NCBI RefSeq assembly: GCF_008801605.1
Contig: NZ_VZPJ01000009.1
Span: 1-64,000 of the forward strand
Source: Pseudomonas brassicacearum subsp. brassicacearum
GTDB lineage: Bacteria > Pseudomonadota > Gammaproteobacteria > Pseudomonadales > Pseudomonadaceae
Reading direction: 5' to 3'
Length of the DNA stretch: 64,000 nt
The notes under the pieces were generated by a model. That model made no database searches, was not told the DNA's origin, and saw only the letters and a list, made by a program, of their open reading frames with translations. Positions 1 through 9,152 of this stretch are shown in pieces (positions within the stretch are counted from its first letter, which is position 1; the number at the start of each line of letters is the position of its first letter). The translations under genes and the position numbers were made by a program.

Positions 1-1215
1 TCCAAGACCCGCCTGGAGCGCCTGGGCTTCTTCAAGGAAGTCAACGTCGAGACCCCGGCCGTACCGGGCGTCGATGACCAGGTCGATGTGAACTACAGCG
101 TCGAAGAGCAGGCTTCCGGCTCGATCAGCGCCAGCGTCGGTTTCTCGCAAAGCGCCGGCCTGATCCTGGGCGGCTCGATCACCCAGAACAACTTTCTCGG
201 CACCGGCAACTACGCCAGCCTGGGCCTGACCCGCTCGTCCTACCAAAGCAAGTACAACATCGGTTTTACCGACCCCTACTTCACGCCGGACGGCGTGAGC
301 CTGGGTTACAACGCGTTCTATAACGCCACCGACTACAACGAATACTACGATGACGATAATTCGTACTATTCCATCAACAGCTACGGCGCCGGCACCTCCC
401 TCGGCTACCCGATCAATGAAACCTCACGGTTGAATTTCGGCGTGACGGTGCAACATGACAGCATCGAACCAGGGACCTACAGCGCCGATGAGATCTACGA
501 TTTCATCGAGCGCGAAGGCAAGGACTTCACCAACTTCAAGGCCAGCCTCGGCTGGTCGGAATCGACCCTGAACAAGGGCGTGCTGGCCACCCGTGGGCAT
601 TCGCAAAGCCTGAACCTGATGGCGACGGTGCCCGGCAGCGACCTGAGCTTCTACAAGATCGACTACACCGGGCAGACGTTCCTGCCGGTCAGCGACGCGA
701 CCTCGCTGCGCTTGCACACCAAGCTCGGCTACGGCAACAGCTACGGTTCGACCGACGGCCTGCCGTTCTATGAAAACTACACCGCCGGTGGCGAAGGCTC
801 GGTGCGTGGTTTTGAAAGCGGCACTCTCGGCCCGCGCAACACACCGGCCACCGGCACCTATGCCAGTGCCGGCCAAGCGTACTACTCCGACCGGGACACC
901 GAGTCACTGGGCGGCAACATACTCATCACCGGCGGCGTGGAATACCTGTTCCCACTGCCCTTCATCAAAGACAACAAATCACTGCGCACCTCGGTGTTCT
1001 GGGACGTGGGCAGCGTCTATTCCGACAAGTGCTATCTGAGCACTACCCAGGGATGCGACGGGGTCGATCTCAGCCAGATGGCCAGCTCGGTGGGGGTCGG
1101 GGTGACCTGGTATAGCCCGCTGGGCCCATTGAGCGCCAACGTGGCCTTTCCGGTCCGAACGCCGGATAACGCTGATACGCAGGTGTTTCAGTTTTCCTTG
1201 GGACAAACGTTCTGA
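1..1215 (+). CDS. bamA: BamA/Omp85-family outer-membrane barrel protein, 3' part
   Basis: The frame is open from base 1, so the gene starts before the window; 404 codons are visible. The first ~30 residues look like the end of POTRA5 and the rest is a C-terminal Omp85 barrel. It carries the loop-6 VRGF motif (about 801-812) in a Gly-rich surrounding and ends in a terminal Phe (LGQTF), the usual beta-signal. The family inserts beta-barrel proteins into the outer membrane. Canonical pseudomonad bamA is followed by skp-lpxD-fabZ-lpxA; here a glycosyltransferase gene follows about 100 bases later, so this is probably a second copy or a BamA-like paralogue. The gene symbol reflects family, not proven orthology. 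Confidence 0.85.
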   Translation, partial: SKTRLERLGFFKEVNVETPAVPGVDDQVDVNYSVEEQASGSISASVGFSQSAGLILGGSITQNNFLGTGNYASLGLTRSSYQSKYNIGFTDPYFTPDGVSLGYNAFYNATDYNEYYDDDNSYYSINSYGAGTSLGYPINETSRLNFGVTVQHDSIEPGTYSADEIYDFIEREGKDFTNFKASLGWSESTLNKGVLATRGHSQSLNLMATVPGSDLSFYKIDYTGQTFLPVSDATSLRLHTKLGYGNSYGSTDGLPFYENYTAGGEGSVRGFESGTLGPRNTPATGTYASAGQAYYSDRDTESLGGNILITGGVEYLFPLPFIKDNKSLRTSVFWDVGSVYSDKCYLSTTQGCDGVDLSQMASSVGVGVTWYSPLGPLSANVAFPVRTPDNADTQVFQFSLGQTF

Positions 1216-1316
1216 AAGCGCTGGCCGGAACTGGTCGTAGGGCACGGATCTGCTATCTTGGATACAGACCTGAGTAGTTGCGATCCCATACGTATCCAGG
1301 TTTGAGCAATGGAGTG

Positions 1317-2267
1317 ATGAAGTTGGAAGCAGTGGAACTGCTCGTTATTGATGAATGGGGCACATCATCTCTACGTGGCGAGTGTGATGTGATCATCGTC
1401 AATTACAATGCCGGTGAACTTTTGTTGGCGTGTGTAAGGTCGGCGTTTGCCGCCGGCGCTTCCAGCGTGATCGTGGTGGACAACGATTCCCACGACGATA
1501 GCCTGATGCTGGTGGAGCGAACCCACGCTGTCGGCGACTCGCTTCAAATCGTACGCAATGCCGCCAACCTCGGCTTCGCCGTGGCGTGCAACCAAGGTGC
1601 CCGCCTGTCAGCGGCTCCCAATTTATTTTTCTTGAACCCGGACACCGTACTGGCCGCCGATGCCATAGACCGCTTGCTGCTGGCGCTGCATAGCGCGCCG
1701 GAGATCGGCATGGTCGGAGGGTTCCTGTGCAACCCGGACGGCAGCGAGCAAGCCGGTGGGCGCCGGGTATTTCCAACGCCCAGACGCGCCTTCATGCGGG
1801 CTTTCGGACTTTCGCGGCTCTCAGCACTTTTCCCATCACTGTTGTCCGACTTTTTATTGCACAAGGAGCCGCTACCCGGCACCCCCATTGTCGTTGAGGC
1901 CATTTCCGGGGCTTGCATGCTGGTCAAGCGCGAAGCGATCGAGAGTGTCGGGTTATGGGACGAAGACTATTTCCTTCATTGCGAGGACCTGGACTGGTGC
2001 ATGCGCTTCCATCAGGCCGGCTGGCGCGTGCTGTTCGTGCCAGATGCCCAGGTGATGCATGTATTCGGTGGCTGCAGTCACCAGCGTCCCTATTTCGTCG
2101 AATGGCACAAACACCTGGGGATCCTGCGTTTCTATCGCAAGTTTTTCCGCCGCAAATACCCTGCCGTGCTATGGGTCAGCGTGGTGATCGGGGTCTGGTT
2201 TCGATTCAGCCTGATGGTCCTTCGTCACGCGGCTACCCGGTTTAAACATGCATGGAACCTACGATAA
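1317..2267 (+). CDS. Family 2 glycosyltransferase, rhamnosyltransferase-like
   Basis: About 316 residues. The GT-A fold starts almost at once with VIIVNYNAGE, followed by VVDNDSHD, NLGFAVACNQG and the DxD-like region FFLNPDTVL, then the acceptor-side HCEDLDWCMR and a hydrophobic C-terminal helix near the membrane. This is the WbbL/rhamnosyltransferase type that adds a sugar to a lipid-linked glycan in the cytoplasm. The frame extends upstream to a TTG at 1278; the ATG at 1317 lies just after GGAG, which is too close for an ideal ribosome site, so the start is uncertain by up to 13 codons. The 3' end overlaps the next gene by 20 bases, suggesting co-translation. Confidence 0.82.
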   Translation: MKLEAVELLVIDEWGTSSLRGECDVIIVNYNAGELLLACVRSAFAAGASSVIVVDNDSHDDSLMLVERTHAVGDSLQIVRNAANLGFAVACNQGARLSAAPNLFFLNPDTVLAADAIDRLLLALHSAPEIGMVGGFLCNPDGSEQAGGRRVFPTPRRAFMRAFGLSRLSALFPSLLSDFLLHKEPLPGTPIVVEAISGACMLVKREAIESVGLWDEDYFLHCEDLDWCMRFHQAGWRVLFVPDAQVMHVFGGCSHQRPYFVEWHKHLGILRFYRKFFRRKYPAVLWVSVVIGVWFRFSLMVLRHAATRFKHAWNLR

Positions 2268-3129
2268 GAGACCCCAATTGCGGATAGGAATATTGGGCGG
2301 CTCCAGCCTCTTGGGCGAGCACGCCTTGCCATTGCTGGCACAAACCGGTCTCCCGACAAACGCCTTCACTCGAAGCCTGCCCACGGTGTCCTGCCCCGGT
2401 GTGACGTGGCGAAATGCTGACGACTGGCACGGACTGACGCTGGACACCTTCCTGTCATTCGCCCCTGTCTGGGTGTTACCCGACTATCTGGAACGCCTGG
2501 CCAGCACCCACGTCAAACGCGTTGTCGTGCTGTCCTCCACAAGCCGTTTTGCCAAGCAAACATCGCCCGATGCTCGGGAACGGGACGTGGCGCAACGCTT
2601 GATACGCGCAGAAGAACAGCTCGAGCAGTGGGCGATCGAACGGCAAGTCGAATGGGTGATCCTGCGGCCGACCATGATCTATGGCTTTGGTCGCGACAAG
2701 AACATCTCGCAAATAGCACGTTTCATTCAACGCTTCGGATTTTTCCCGCTTATCGGGGGCGGAACCGGACTGCGCCAGCCGGTGCATGCTGGTGACGTGA
2801 TCCAGGCGTGCCTGTCCGCCATGAGCACGCCTGGCCTGCCCAGTGGCGGCTATAACCTCTCAGGGGGGGAAGTCTTGCCGTATCACACGATGGTGAGGCG
2901 AATATTCCAGGCCATGGGGCGTCCGGAGCGAACGCTGCCCCTCCCTGCCCAGGTATTAAGCCGGGGCGTTTCGATCATGCGGTGTCTGCCGCGCTATCGA
3001 CATCTTTCAAGTGCGCTGGTGGCGCGGATGAACGAGGACTTGGTGTTTGACCATTCGCCCGCCAGTGATTGGCTTGGTTTTGCTCCCAGGGCGTTTCATC
3101 TGATGGGTGAGGATTTGCCTGGTCGATAG
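2248..3129 (+). CDS. NAD(P)-dependent epimerase/dehydratase (extended SDR-like)
   Basis: 293 residues. The N-terminus has a Rossmann glycine motif (GILGGSSLLGE), then VVVLSSTS before the active-site region and a plausible catalytic Tyr in LRPTMIYGFGRDKN. The middle part carries GGGTGLRQPVHAGDV, common in nucleotide-sugar epimerases of this type. It probably modifies a nucleotide sugar or lipid-linked sugar for the glycan of this locus. It overlaps the preceding glycosyltransferase gene by 20 bases and is the last gene of that short run. The exact substrate cannot be read from the sequence. Confidence 0.75.
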   Translation: MHGTYDKRPQLRIGILGGSSLLGEHALPLLAQTGLPTNAFTRSLPTVSCPGVTWRNADDWHGLTLDTFLSFAPVWVLPDYLERLASTHVKRVVVLSSTSRFAKQTSPDARERDVAQRLIRAEEQLEQWAIERQVEWVILRPTMIYGFGRDKNISQIARFIQRFGFFPLIGGGTGLRQPVHAGDVIQACLSAMSTPGLPSGGYNLSGGEVLPYHTMVRRIFQAMGRPERTLPLPAQVLSRGVSIMRCLPRYRHLSSALVARMNEDLVFDHSPASDWLGFAPRAFHLMGEDLPGR

Positions 3130-3590
3130 GTGGGATGGTTTGGGTCTGGATTGCTTAGGGAAAAATGTGCTTCTCTGGGGCGGGGTGTATATCCGTTGCT
3201 GCGGTAACGGCGGCTTAGGGTTCCGCCCTTACGGCGGGTCACTTTTGGAAAAGCGTCAAAAGTAACCAAAAACGCTTTGCCCCACCACTCGGTGCCTCGC
3301 CTAGGCTCGGCATGCCTGAACGAAGGCATCGCTCCGTGGGCCGCCGCGAAGGGCCATCCATGGCCCAGCGCGGCTAACCCGGCATCCATGCTGGGTTGCC
3401 CACTGCGCAATACCTTCGTTCAGCCAGCGTGGTTAACGGGGCGCCCGAGATCAACGTCCACGCCGAGGCGGCCTAGTAGCCGACCTGGCTCTCCCGGTCG
3501 TACACCCATCAGAACTGTGGGAGCAAAGCTTGCTCGCGACGGCGGAGTCACCGTCGACGAGGATGTTGAAGGTCATGGCCTTGTCGAGAT
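3130..3590. repeat. Gene-free intergenic repeat region with a REP-like hairpin
   Basis: No convincing gene. The part from about 3215 to 3450 (GGCGGGTCACTTTTGG..., AAAAGTAACCAAAA...) has the look of a multi-copy intergenic repeat that I associate with fluorescent pseudomonads; short open frames inside it are artefacts of the repeat. At 3515-3545 is a REP-type unit, TGTGGGAGCAAAGCTTGCTCGCGAC, here split as GAGCAA / TTGCTC arms around AGC. The region separates two convergent transcription units (2248-3129 plus, 3591-5768 minus), the usual place for REP elements. Confidence 0.6.
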
Positions 3591-5768
3591 CTAGCCCTTG
3601 TCCCCTGTCTCCACGCCAGGCTCGTCGCGATGAACGTGGGCTTGCCAAGCGCCCCATTTGCTTTCGAAATACGCCTGGTTTTTGTCCCAGAGGGCCTGGT
3701 ACTCACCACTGGCGATCAGCTTCCTGAACGAAGCCTGCCCGTAATGATGGATAAACGCGTCTTCGGCGCAGACCGTCCGGTAGCCAGCCGCCTGCACGCG
3801 ACGGCTGTAGTCGTCGTCCTCGAACATTCCGATACTGAATGCTTCATCCAGATACCCCACCTCTTCGAGAATGCCTCGGCGAAAGGCGACACAAAACATG
3901 GCGAGCATCGAGATATCGAACGACTGCCCCTTGTGGGCTTTGGTATAGCAGTCTGAAAAATCCTGCATCTGTTGAATGTCGGTGTAGGAAACTTCGATTT
4001 TCGCTTCGTTTCCTACCGCATTCGTGACCGGTCCGACCAAGCCGATACTAGGGTCTCTCAAATGCCGGACCAGCGGATCCAGCCAGCCGTCTGGCACTAC
4101 CGTGTCGTTATTGAGCAACAGCAGTATGTCACCGTCGGCTTCTCGCAAGCCCTGGTTATTGGCCGCAGCGAAGCCTCGGTTGTCCGGGTTGAGGATGACC
4201 TTCGCGGTCGGCACTTCCTGGCGCAGGCGCTCGAGATAATCGCCCGTACCATCCTCCGAGCCGTTGTCGACGACAATGAGCTGGTAATTGGGCCAGGTGG
4301 TATTGCGCAGAATGCTGTTTACACATTGAATCGTCAGATTGAGGTTGTTGTACGTCACGAGCACGATGGAGACTTTTTCATACAGCCCGACGATAGCCAG
4401 TTGCATGCTATCGAATCGATCTTTCCAATCATTGGCCCGGGCAAGTTCTACGCGTCGTTTGTACAGGGCCAGGTCGCGCTCGGCCAAGGCACCCTCGATC
4501 TGCTCGATGAACTCATCGACTCCGGTTGCGAAGTACAACAGGTCTTTGTAAATGCTCATCTCCGCCAAAGGCGTGGAAATCACCGGCTTGCCTGCACTGA
4601 TGTACTCGTAGAACTTCACCGGATCGACCGCGTGCGTCACGTTGTAGAGCCTGAAAGGAATCAGGCAGGCATCGAAATGATCCAGGTAAAGCGGCATTTG
4701 CGAGTAAGGCTTCCTGCCCAACAACTGGACATTGGGCTTGTGCTCAAGACCCGCCAGATCGTCGACAAAAATATCCCCCACCAGAATGAAGTTCCACTCT
4801 GGCCGCCTGTCCGCCAACGCCGCCAGCAAGGGATAATCGAGCCATTGCGCCAGGGCACCGTAGTAACCAATGACAGGCCCGGCAAGCCCGCTCAGCACAT
4901 CATTGGTAAAGCAGTGCTGCCGAAAAAAAGCGAAATCCACCGCGTTTCGCACCAGCACGCAGCGTGGGTTATGGGCGCACCACTTGTGGTAAAGCAACGC
5001 GGCGGAAACGGTCACCAGGTCGGCCTGGACAATCAGGGTCTTTTCCTCGCTCAACAGCTGTTCGCCGATGTTCGGGAAACCATCCCAGTCATCCATGCAG
5101 TCATAGAGAATGCGCCAGCCATGCATGGTTCGCAGGCTGAGTGCCACGGGGCTCCAGTAAGCAATATGCACCACCGAGAGGGCGGTTCTGATCTGCATAT
5201 CGGCGACCAGTGCGGCCATGGCGAGCAGCAAAGCCTGATGATTCTCAGGCGTCACCACTTTTTCGTAATACGCCTCTTGCACATCACGCTGCAGCGCCAC
5301 TTCAAAAATATTGGGCGCCACTGAGGTCAACCGATAGAGCTGTCCCTGTTCCGGCACGCTGGAGGGGACGATATAAAACACCCGGTAACCATTGCTCGCA
5401 AACTGGTTCATCAACTGCTGCGGTCGCTGGAAGCGTGCAGCCCACTCAATGTTGGCGAAGCAGAGAATATCCAGGCGCCCTTTCGTGGTGAAATCCGGGG
5501 CGACGTCAGGGTTCGGCAACGGCTGTGGTGCGGCCGGATAGACGATTGCAGCGGCCGTCTCGGGGAATTCCTGCGTGGCGCTAAAACCATAACGCATCAA
5601 CCGGAAAAGCGAGCGCAGTGGTCGGGTGAAACGCCACGAACGGGTGTTTTGCAGGAAGTCGACTTTTGCCAAGGCAATATCGCGCTCATTGATGGCCGCA
5701 TCTCTTTGAGCCAAGGCGGCGTCGCGGTCGATCAAGGTGCTGTCGAGCTTAAGCACGTGGGTATCCAT
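3591..5768 (-). CDS. Two-domain glycosyltransferase (GT4-like plus GT2) with N-terminal coiled coil
   Basis: 725 residues. Residues ~1-45 are a short coiled coil of repeated RD/ERD-type heptads ending in SWRFTRPLRSLFRLMR. Residues ~90-440 are a GT-B fold of the GT1/GT4 type, with FQRPQQLM near the start, YDCMDDWDGF and the C-terminal E-containing DPVKFYEYISAGKPV. Residues ~450-700 are a GT2 domain with VLVTYNNLN, VVDNGSEDG, DNRGFAAANNQG and LLNNDTVV. Two catalytic domains imply transfer of two sugars in sequence. It is paralogous to the protein at 10303-12753. Its start overlaps the end of the 2OG oxygenase gene by 20 bases, so it is the third gene of the wzt operon. Confidence 0.85.
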   Translation of the reverse strand: MDTHVLKLDSTLIDRDAALAQRDAAINERDIALAKVDFLQNTRSWRFTRPLRSLFRLMRYGFSATQEFPETAAAIVYPAAPQPLPNPDVAPDFTTKGRLDILCFANIEWAARFQRPQQLMNQFASNGYRVFYIVPSSVPEQGQLYRLTSVAPNIFEVALQRDVQEAYYEKVVTPENHQALLLAMAALVADMQIRTALSVVHIAYWSPVALSLRTMHGWRILYDCMDDWDGFPNIGEQLLSEEKTLIVQADLVTVSAALLYHKWCAHNPRCVLVRNAVDFAFFRQHCFTNDVLSGLAGPVIGYYGALAQWLDYPLLAALADRRPEWNFILVGDIFVDDLAGLEHKPNVQLLGRKPYSQMPLYLDHFDACLIPFRLYNVTHAVDPVKFYEYISAGKPVISTPLAEMSIYKDLLYFATGVDEFIEQIEGALAERDLALYKRRVELARANDWKDRFDSMQLAIVGLYEKVSIVLVTYNNLNLTIQCVNSILRNTTWPNYQLIVVDNGSEDGTGDYLERLRQEVPTAKVILNPDNRGFAAANNQGLREADGDILLLLNNDTVVPDGWLDPLVRHLRDPSIGLVGPVTNAVGNEAKIEVSYTDIQQMQDFSDCYTKAHKGQSFDISMLAMFCVAFRRGILEEVGYLDEAFSIGMFEDDDYSRRVQAAGYRTVCAEDAFIHHYGQASFRKLIASGEYQALWDKNQAYFESKWGAWQAHVHRDEPGVETGDKG

Positions 5769-6435
5769 GCAGTGGAGTGCTGTCGCCCGGCGGCCACATG
5801 GAACTGAGGGACCCCGGTCGGTAGAACGTCGCCGTCAGGCTGCGGCGGGAGGAATGGCAGCCGCTTACCACGGGCGTGACAGCATGCCAGGAGTTATCCG
5901 AACGCACCAGGATCGCCGAATTGCCCACCAGGGGCTCGATCTCGGCCGCCACGGCAGTGGGATCGTTGCGGTGCAGGATGTTCAGGCACCCGCCGTCGTT
6001 GCGGTCCCAGGACTCATTGAAATACAGGATATGGGTGACCAGTTTATCGGGCAGGTCCGGATGCGCCCCCAGGCTCGCGCCAGGACCGTAATGAAAAACG
6101 TTGACCTCCATCGGCACGCTGCGCAGATCAATCCCGGCCAGCTCCGACATGGCCTCTCGATAGCCGGCCGAGCCAAGATCCTGCGCCAGCCTCAACCACG
6201 CCTCGCTCAGTTCTTCGGGGAAAGCGATGGTATGGGTGCCCATGTCTACCAGGGCGCGGGCCTCATAGTCATAGTTTTTTTCACCACCATAACCACTCAC
6301 CGTCTTGAAGTGATCATGAGGGAAGGTCGCCGCCAACGCAGCGGCATCCTCGGCCGAATACAGACTGTCAATTTCAGCCCATGAGAACGGGTGAGACTTT
6401 AGCGCCGCTGGCGTGAGACGAGAGAGATCTAGCAT
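5749..6435 (-). CDS. 2OG-Fe(II) oxygenase, prolyl-hydroxylase-like
   Basis: 228 residues. The double-stranded beta-helix iron site is visible as HPD (in LGAHPDLPDK, the HxD motif), a distal His in NSWHAV, and a 2-oxoglutarate-binding Arg in RRSLTATFYRPG. The tail after the catalytic fold is short and Pro-rich. Such enzymes hydroxylate proteins or small molecules using 2-oxoglutarate and oxygen. Its place between wzt (overlap of 7 bases) and a glycosyltransferase gene (overlap of 20 bases) suggests it acts on the glycan or its carrier, but this is inference from position only. Confidence 0.8.
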   Translation of the reverse strand: MLDLSRLTPAALKSHPFSWAEIDSLYSAEDAAALAATFPHDHFKTVSGYGGEKNYDYEARALVDMGTHTIAFPEELSEAWLRLAQDLGSAGYREAMSELAGIDLRSVPMEVNVFHYGPGASLGAHPDLPDKLVTHILYFNESWDRNDGGCLNILHRNDPTAVAAEIEPLVGNSAILVRSDNSWHAVTPVVSGCHSSRRSLTATFYRPGSLSSMWPPGDSTPLHGYPRA

Positions 6436-9152
6436 TGTCTGTTCTTGTTCGCTGTCAGGTTTCTGATACCACGGGCGATGGAACGCAGTGGTGCGGTCAT
6501 TCGGAATGAATTGGAATTCTGCAACTCAAGCATCCTGGCGTCACTGAGGGCCAGTTGCTGACTGAGCTGGGCAATCCGTTGCTGCTGGGCAAGCGTCTCT
6601 ACTGCCGGCTCCGGCGCCGGCTCGATGACCTCAGGCTCCGGCACGGCGGGGCTTACCGGACATTCAGCCGGCAATGGATCACGCCCCTCGGCCGCGGCTT
6701 CGAGCAGGTTGGGTAGATGCTGTAGAAAAGCGCCCAACACCGGCTGGGACGAGGTTTTGCCCTGGCGGATGATCGCCGCGACCCGGTCCCAGTGCTCGAC
6801 CAACCGATCCGCCGCCGCACGCGCCGCAGGCGATGGCCGGGTCTTGCCCACGCGCGCGAGGAACCATTGTGGATCGACCGTCGCCGCGTCCGGCAACGCA
6901 TGGAGTGAATCGAACTCCGCCAGCGCCGTGTACTTGCCCGTGGTCAGATCCGCCGAGCAGAACACCGGGACGCCAAACGCCAGAGCGGTGATTGCCAGGT
7001 GATAGCTATGGCCGATCACCGCTTGGGCCTGGCTGAGAATTTCCGCCATCAGCAACGGCTCTGGCCAGAACGACAAGGTGATGGCCTGGGGCAGGCGCGC
7101 CGCAATGACCGACGGATCGTCACCCAGGACAGGGCCAATCGGCACCACCAGGAACTGATAGCCCTGGAACGCCTCGGCGTGGTCTTCGAACAGTTTTACA
7201 AAAGATTCCACCACATGAATGGCGTGGATCACGATGTAGGGCCCGGTCAGCCCGGCCTGCTCGCGCAGGCGAACGAACTCGGCGCCAGGCTGCTGCTCAT
7301 CGATCAGGCGGGGCAAGCCGAACGCGGTGTCGGGCAGCACTTCGATCTCGGCCTGCTGGGTGAGCGCGCCGAGGGCATCGCGCGACAGCGCATCACGGAC
7401 TCGCACGTACTGGCTCTGCTCAAGAGCCATCGTCAACAACGGCCTGGCCCAGTCGGGAATACTGTTGCAATGCATCCCGGGGGCATTCCACATGACCGGA
7501 ACCCCGTGCTGCTGCGCGATGAGTGCAGGGGTCAGCCAATAACCGGTAGGGTGATGGATATTGGCGGTTGTCGGACCATAGCCGTGGGCAACGACTTTAT
7601 CGAAGCGGATCAGGAAGCCACCGCCGATCAAAACACCATCCAGGCTGGCCGCTACATGAGGCAACTGCGTCAACGACGTCACCGCATAGGGCCATTCAGA
7701 TCGGGTTTTCCCGTGATAGGAAAACCGATGCAGGTTGACTGAACCCAAGCGCCGGGCCAGCTCCGCCTCGGCAATGATCGGAAACAGCAGGTCACCGTAG
7801 TTTTCTACATCAAAGGTTCCGAATATAGCGACCTGCCACGTGCGCTCGTCCAGGTGTTGCGTCAAAACCTTCTCTCCTTGAGTCCCGCAGGCCTTGGCAA
7901 GCGCCTCGACTGGTCGAGGGTCGATCCTCTGCAAGCCCAGGTCAACCATGCCCAGGAAATTCTTGTGGTTCGGCAACATGTCGAACGCCAAGGGCGCCAC
8001 CTGTTTCTCGATCAGTTGCGAGGTATCTTCCGTCGCGCCATGCAACAGCTTGAGCGTGACATGATAGCGCCCCTCGGCGAGGTTGGCCGGGAAGCGCACC
8101 GTGATCGCTGTGCGCCGCCAGCCATTCTCGGCCGGGCCTGGTTGCAGTGCGAAGTTGCCCCCGCCGATCACCAGCAGCCTGGCTTCCTGGATGGTGAAGC
8201 TGATGTTGGGTTGCGTGATCGACTCATGGAGCAACGCCTCGACGCGGATCTCGATGTCGTCGCCATACAGGTAACTGGAGGAGAGCTGCCGAGTGTTGGT
8301 GAAGCAGGCAGCGCTGATGTGCCCCTCTTCGGTCCCAAAGGCCATCCCCTCCTGCCCGCCCATGAATGACTTGCGCGTAACCGGTATGACCCCGCCACTG
8401 GCCCAGCGGCGTTGCTCGTCGCGCATGTCGAGCAAATGCAGCTCGGCCATTTCATCGGGCGAGCCGCTGGCAACGACCCGGCCTGCGCGCAGATAGATGA
8501 CCCGGTGGCAAAAGCGCTTGACCATGCTCATGTCATGGGAGACGAACAGCAGCGTCGTGCCGTTGGCAGCCAGTTCTTCCAGCCGATTCAAGCATTTGAA
8601 TTGAAACGAGGCATCGCCGACGGACAGGGCTTCATCGACGATCAGGATCTCGGGCTCGACACAGACCGAAACCGCGAAGGCCAACCGTACCAGCATCCCG
8701 CTGGAATAGATTTTGGTGGGCTGGTCGATAAAGTCGCCGATATTGGCAAAGGCGAGGATGTCATCGAAGCGGGTGTCGATTTCCGAGCGACTCAAGCCCA
8801 GCACCGCCGCATTCACATAGACGTTTTCCCGGCCAGTGAACTCCGGATTGAAACCGGACCCCAGCTCAAGCAACGCCGCAATCCGGCCATGCCCCTGGAC
8901 ACTGCCCCGGGTTGGCATCAACGTTCCGCAGATCAGTTGCAACAGGGTGGATTTGCCACTGCCATTACGGCCGATGATACCGACAGTCTCCCCCCTTGCG
9001 ATAGTCAGGGAAACATCGTCCAGGGCCCAGAACTCGCGATAGAACCGCTTCCTGCCACGTACCAGCATCTGCAACAGACGGTCCTTGGGCGCATCGTAGA
9101 TCTGATAACACTTGCTCAGGTTTTCGGCGCAGATGGCCACTTCAAACGACAT
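6429..9152 (-). CDS. wzt: Wzt-type ABC ATPase fused to a polysaccharide pyruvyltransferase-like domain
   Basis: 907 residues from the ATG at 9152, chosen because GGAAGG lies nine bases upstream of it; an earlier ATG at 9182 has no good site. Residues ~5-250 are an O-antigen ABC ATPase: Walker A GRNGSGKST, signature YSSGMLVRLAF, Walker B ILIVDEALSVGD, switch His in FVSHD. Residues ~290-430 match the Wzt C-terminal glycan-recognition beta-sandwich. Residues ~440-740 are pyruvyltransferase-like (FGTFDVENYGDLL, LIGGGFLIRFD, GHSYHLAITALAFG). A Pro/Glu-rich linker, short coiled coil and SFRMTAPLRSIARGIR end the protein. Known Wzt proteins are ~430 residues, so this is a large fusion. It drives glycan export with Wzm (9337-10155). 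Confidence 0.88.
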   Translation of the reverse strand: MSFEVAICAENLSKCYQIYDAPKDRLLQMLVRGRKRFYREFWALDDVSLTIARGETVGIIGRNGSGKSTLLQLICGTLMPTRGSVQGHGRIAALLELGSGFNPEFTGRENVYVNAAVLGLSRSEIDTRFDDILAFANIGDFIDQPTKIYSSGMLVRLAFAVSVCVEPEILIVDEALSVGDASFQFKCLNRLEELAANGTTLLFVSHDMSMVKRFCHRVIYLRAGRVVASGSPDEMAELHLLDMRDEQRRWASGGVIPVTRKSFMGGQEGMAFGTEEGHISAACFTNTRQLSSSYLYGDDIEIRVEALLHESITQPNISFTIQEARLLVIGGGNFALQPGPAENGWRRTAITVRFPANLAEGRYHVTLKLLHGATEDTSQLIEKQVAPLAFDMLPNHKNFLGMVDLGLQRIDPRPVEALAKACGTQGEKVLTQHLDERTWQVAIFGTFDVENYGDLLFPIIAEAELARRLGSVNLHRFSYHGKTRSEWPYAVTSLTQLPHVAASLDGVLIGGGFLIRFDKVVAHGYGPTTANIHHPTGYWLTPALIAQQHGVPVMWNAPGMHCNSIPDWARPLLTMALEQSQYVRVRDALSRDALGALTQQAEIEVLPDTAFGLPRLIDEQQPGAEFVRLREQAGLTGPYIVIHAIHVVESFVKLFEDHAEAFQGYQFLVVPIGPVLGDDPSVIAARLPQAITLSFWPEPLLMAEILSQAQAVIGHSYHLAITALAFGVPVFCSADLTTGKYTALAEFDSLHALPDAATVDPQWFLARVGKTRPSPAARAAADRLVEHWDRVAAIIRQGKTSSQPVLGAFLQHLPNLLEAAAEGRDPLPAECPVSPAVPEPEVIEPAPEPAVETLAQQQRIAQLSQQLALSDARMLELQNSNSFRMTAPLRSIARGIRNLTANKNRQC

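Noticed and set aside
3277..3657. Short open frames in the repeat block
   Set aside because: They follow the repeat sequence and have no ribosome site or domain.
3972..5324. Long plus-strand open frame (450 codons) in the first glycosyltransferase gene
   Set aside because: It is antisense to a well-supported GT4-GT2 gene and shows no protein motif.
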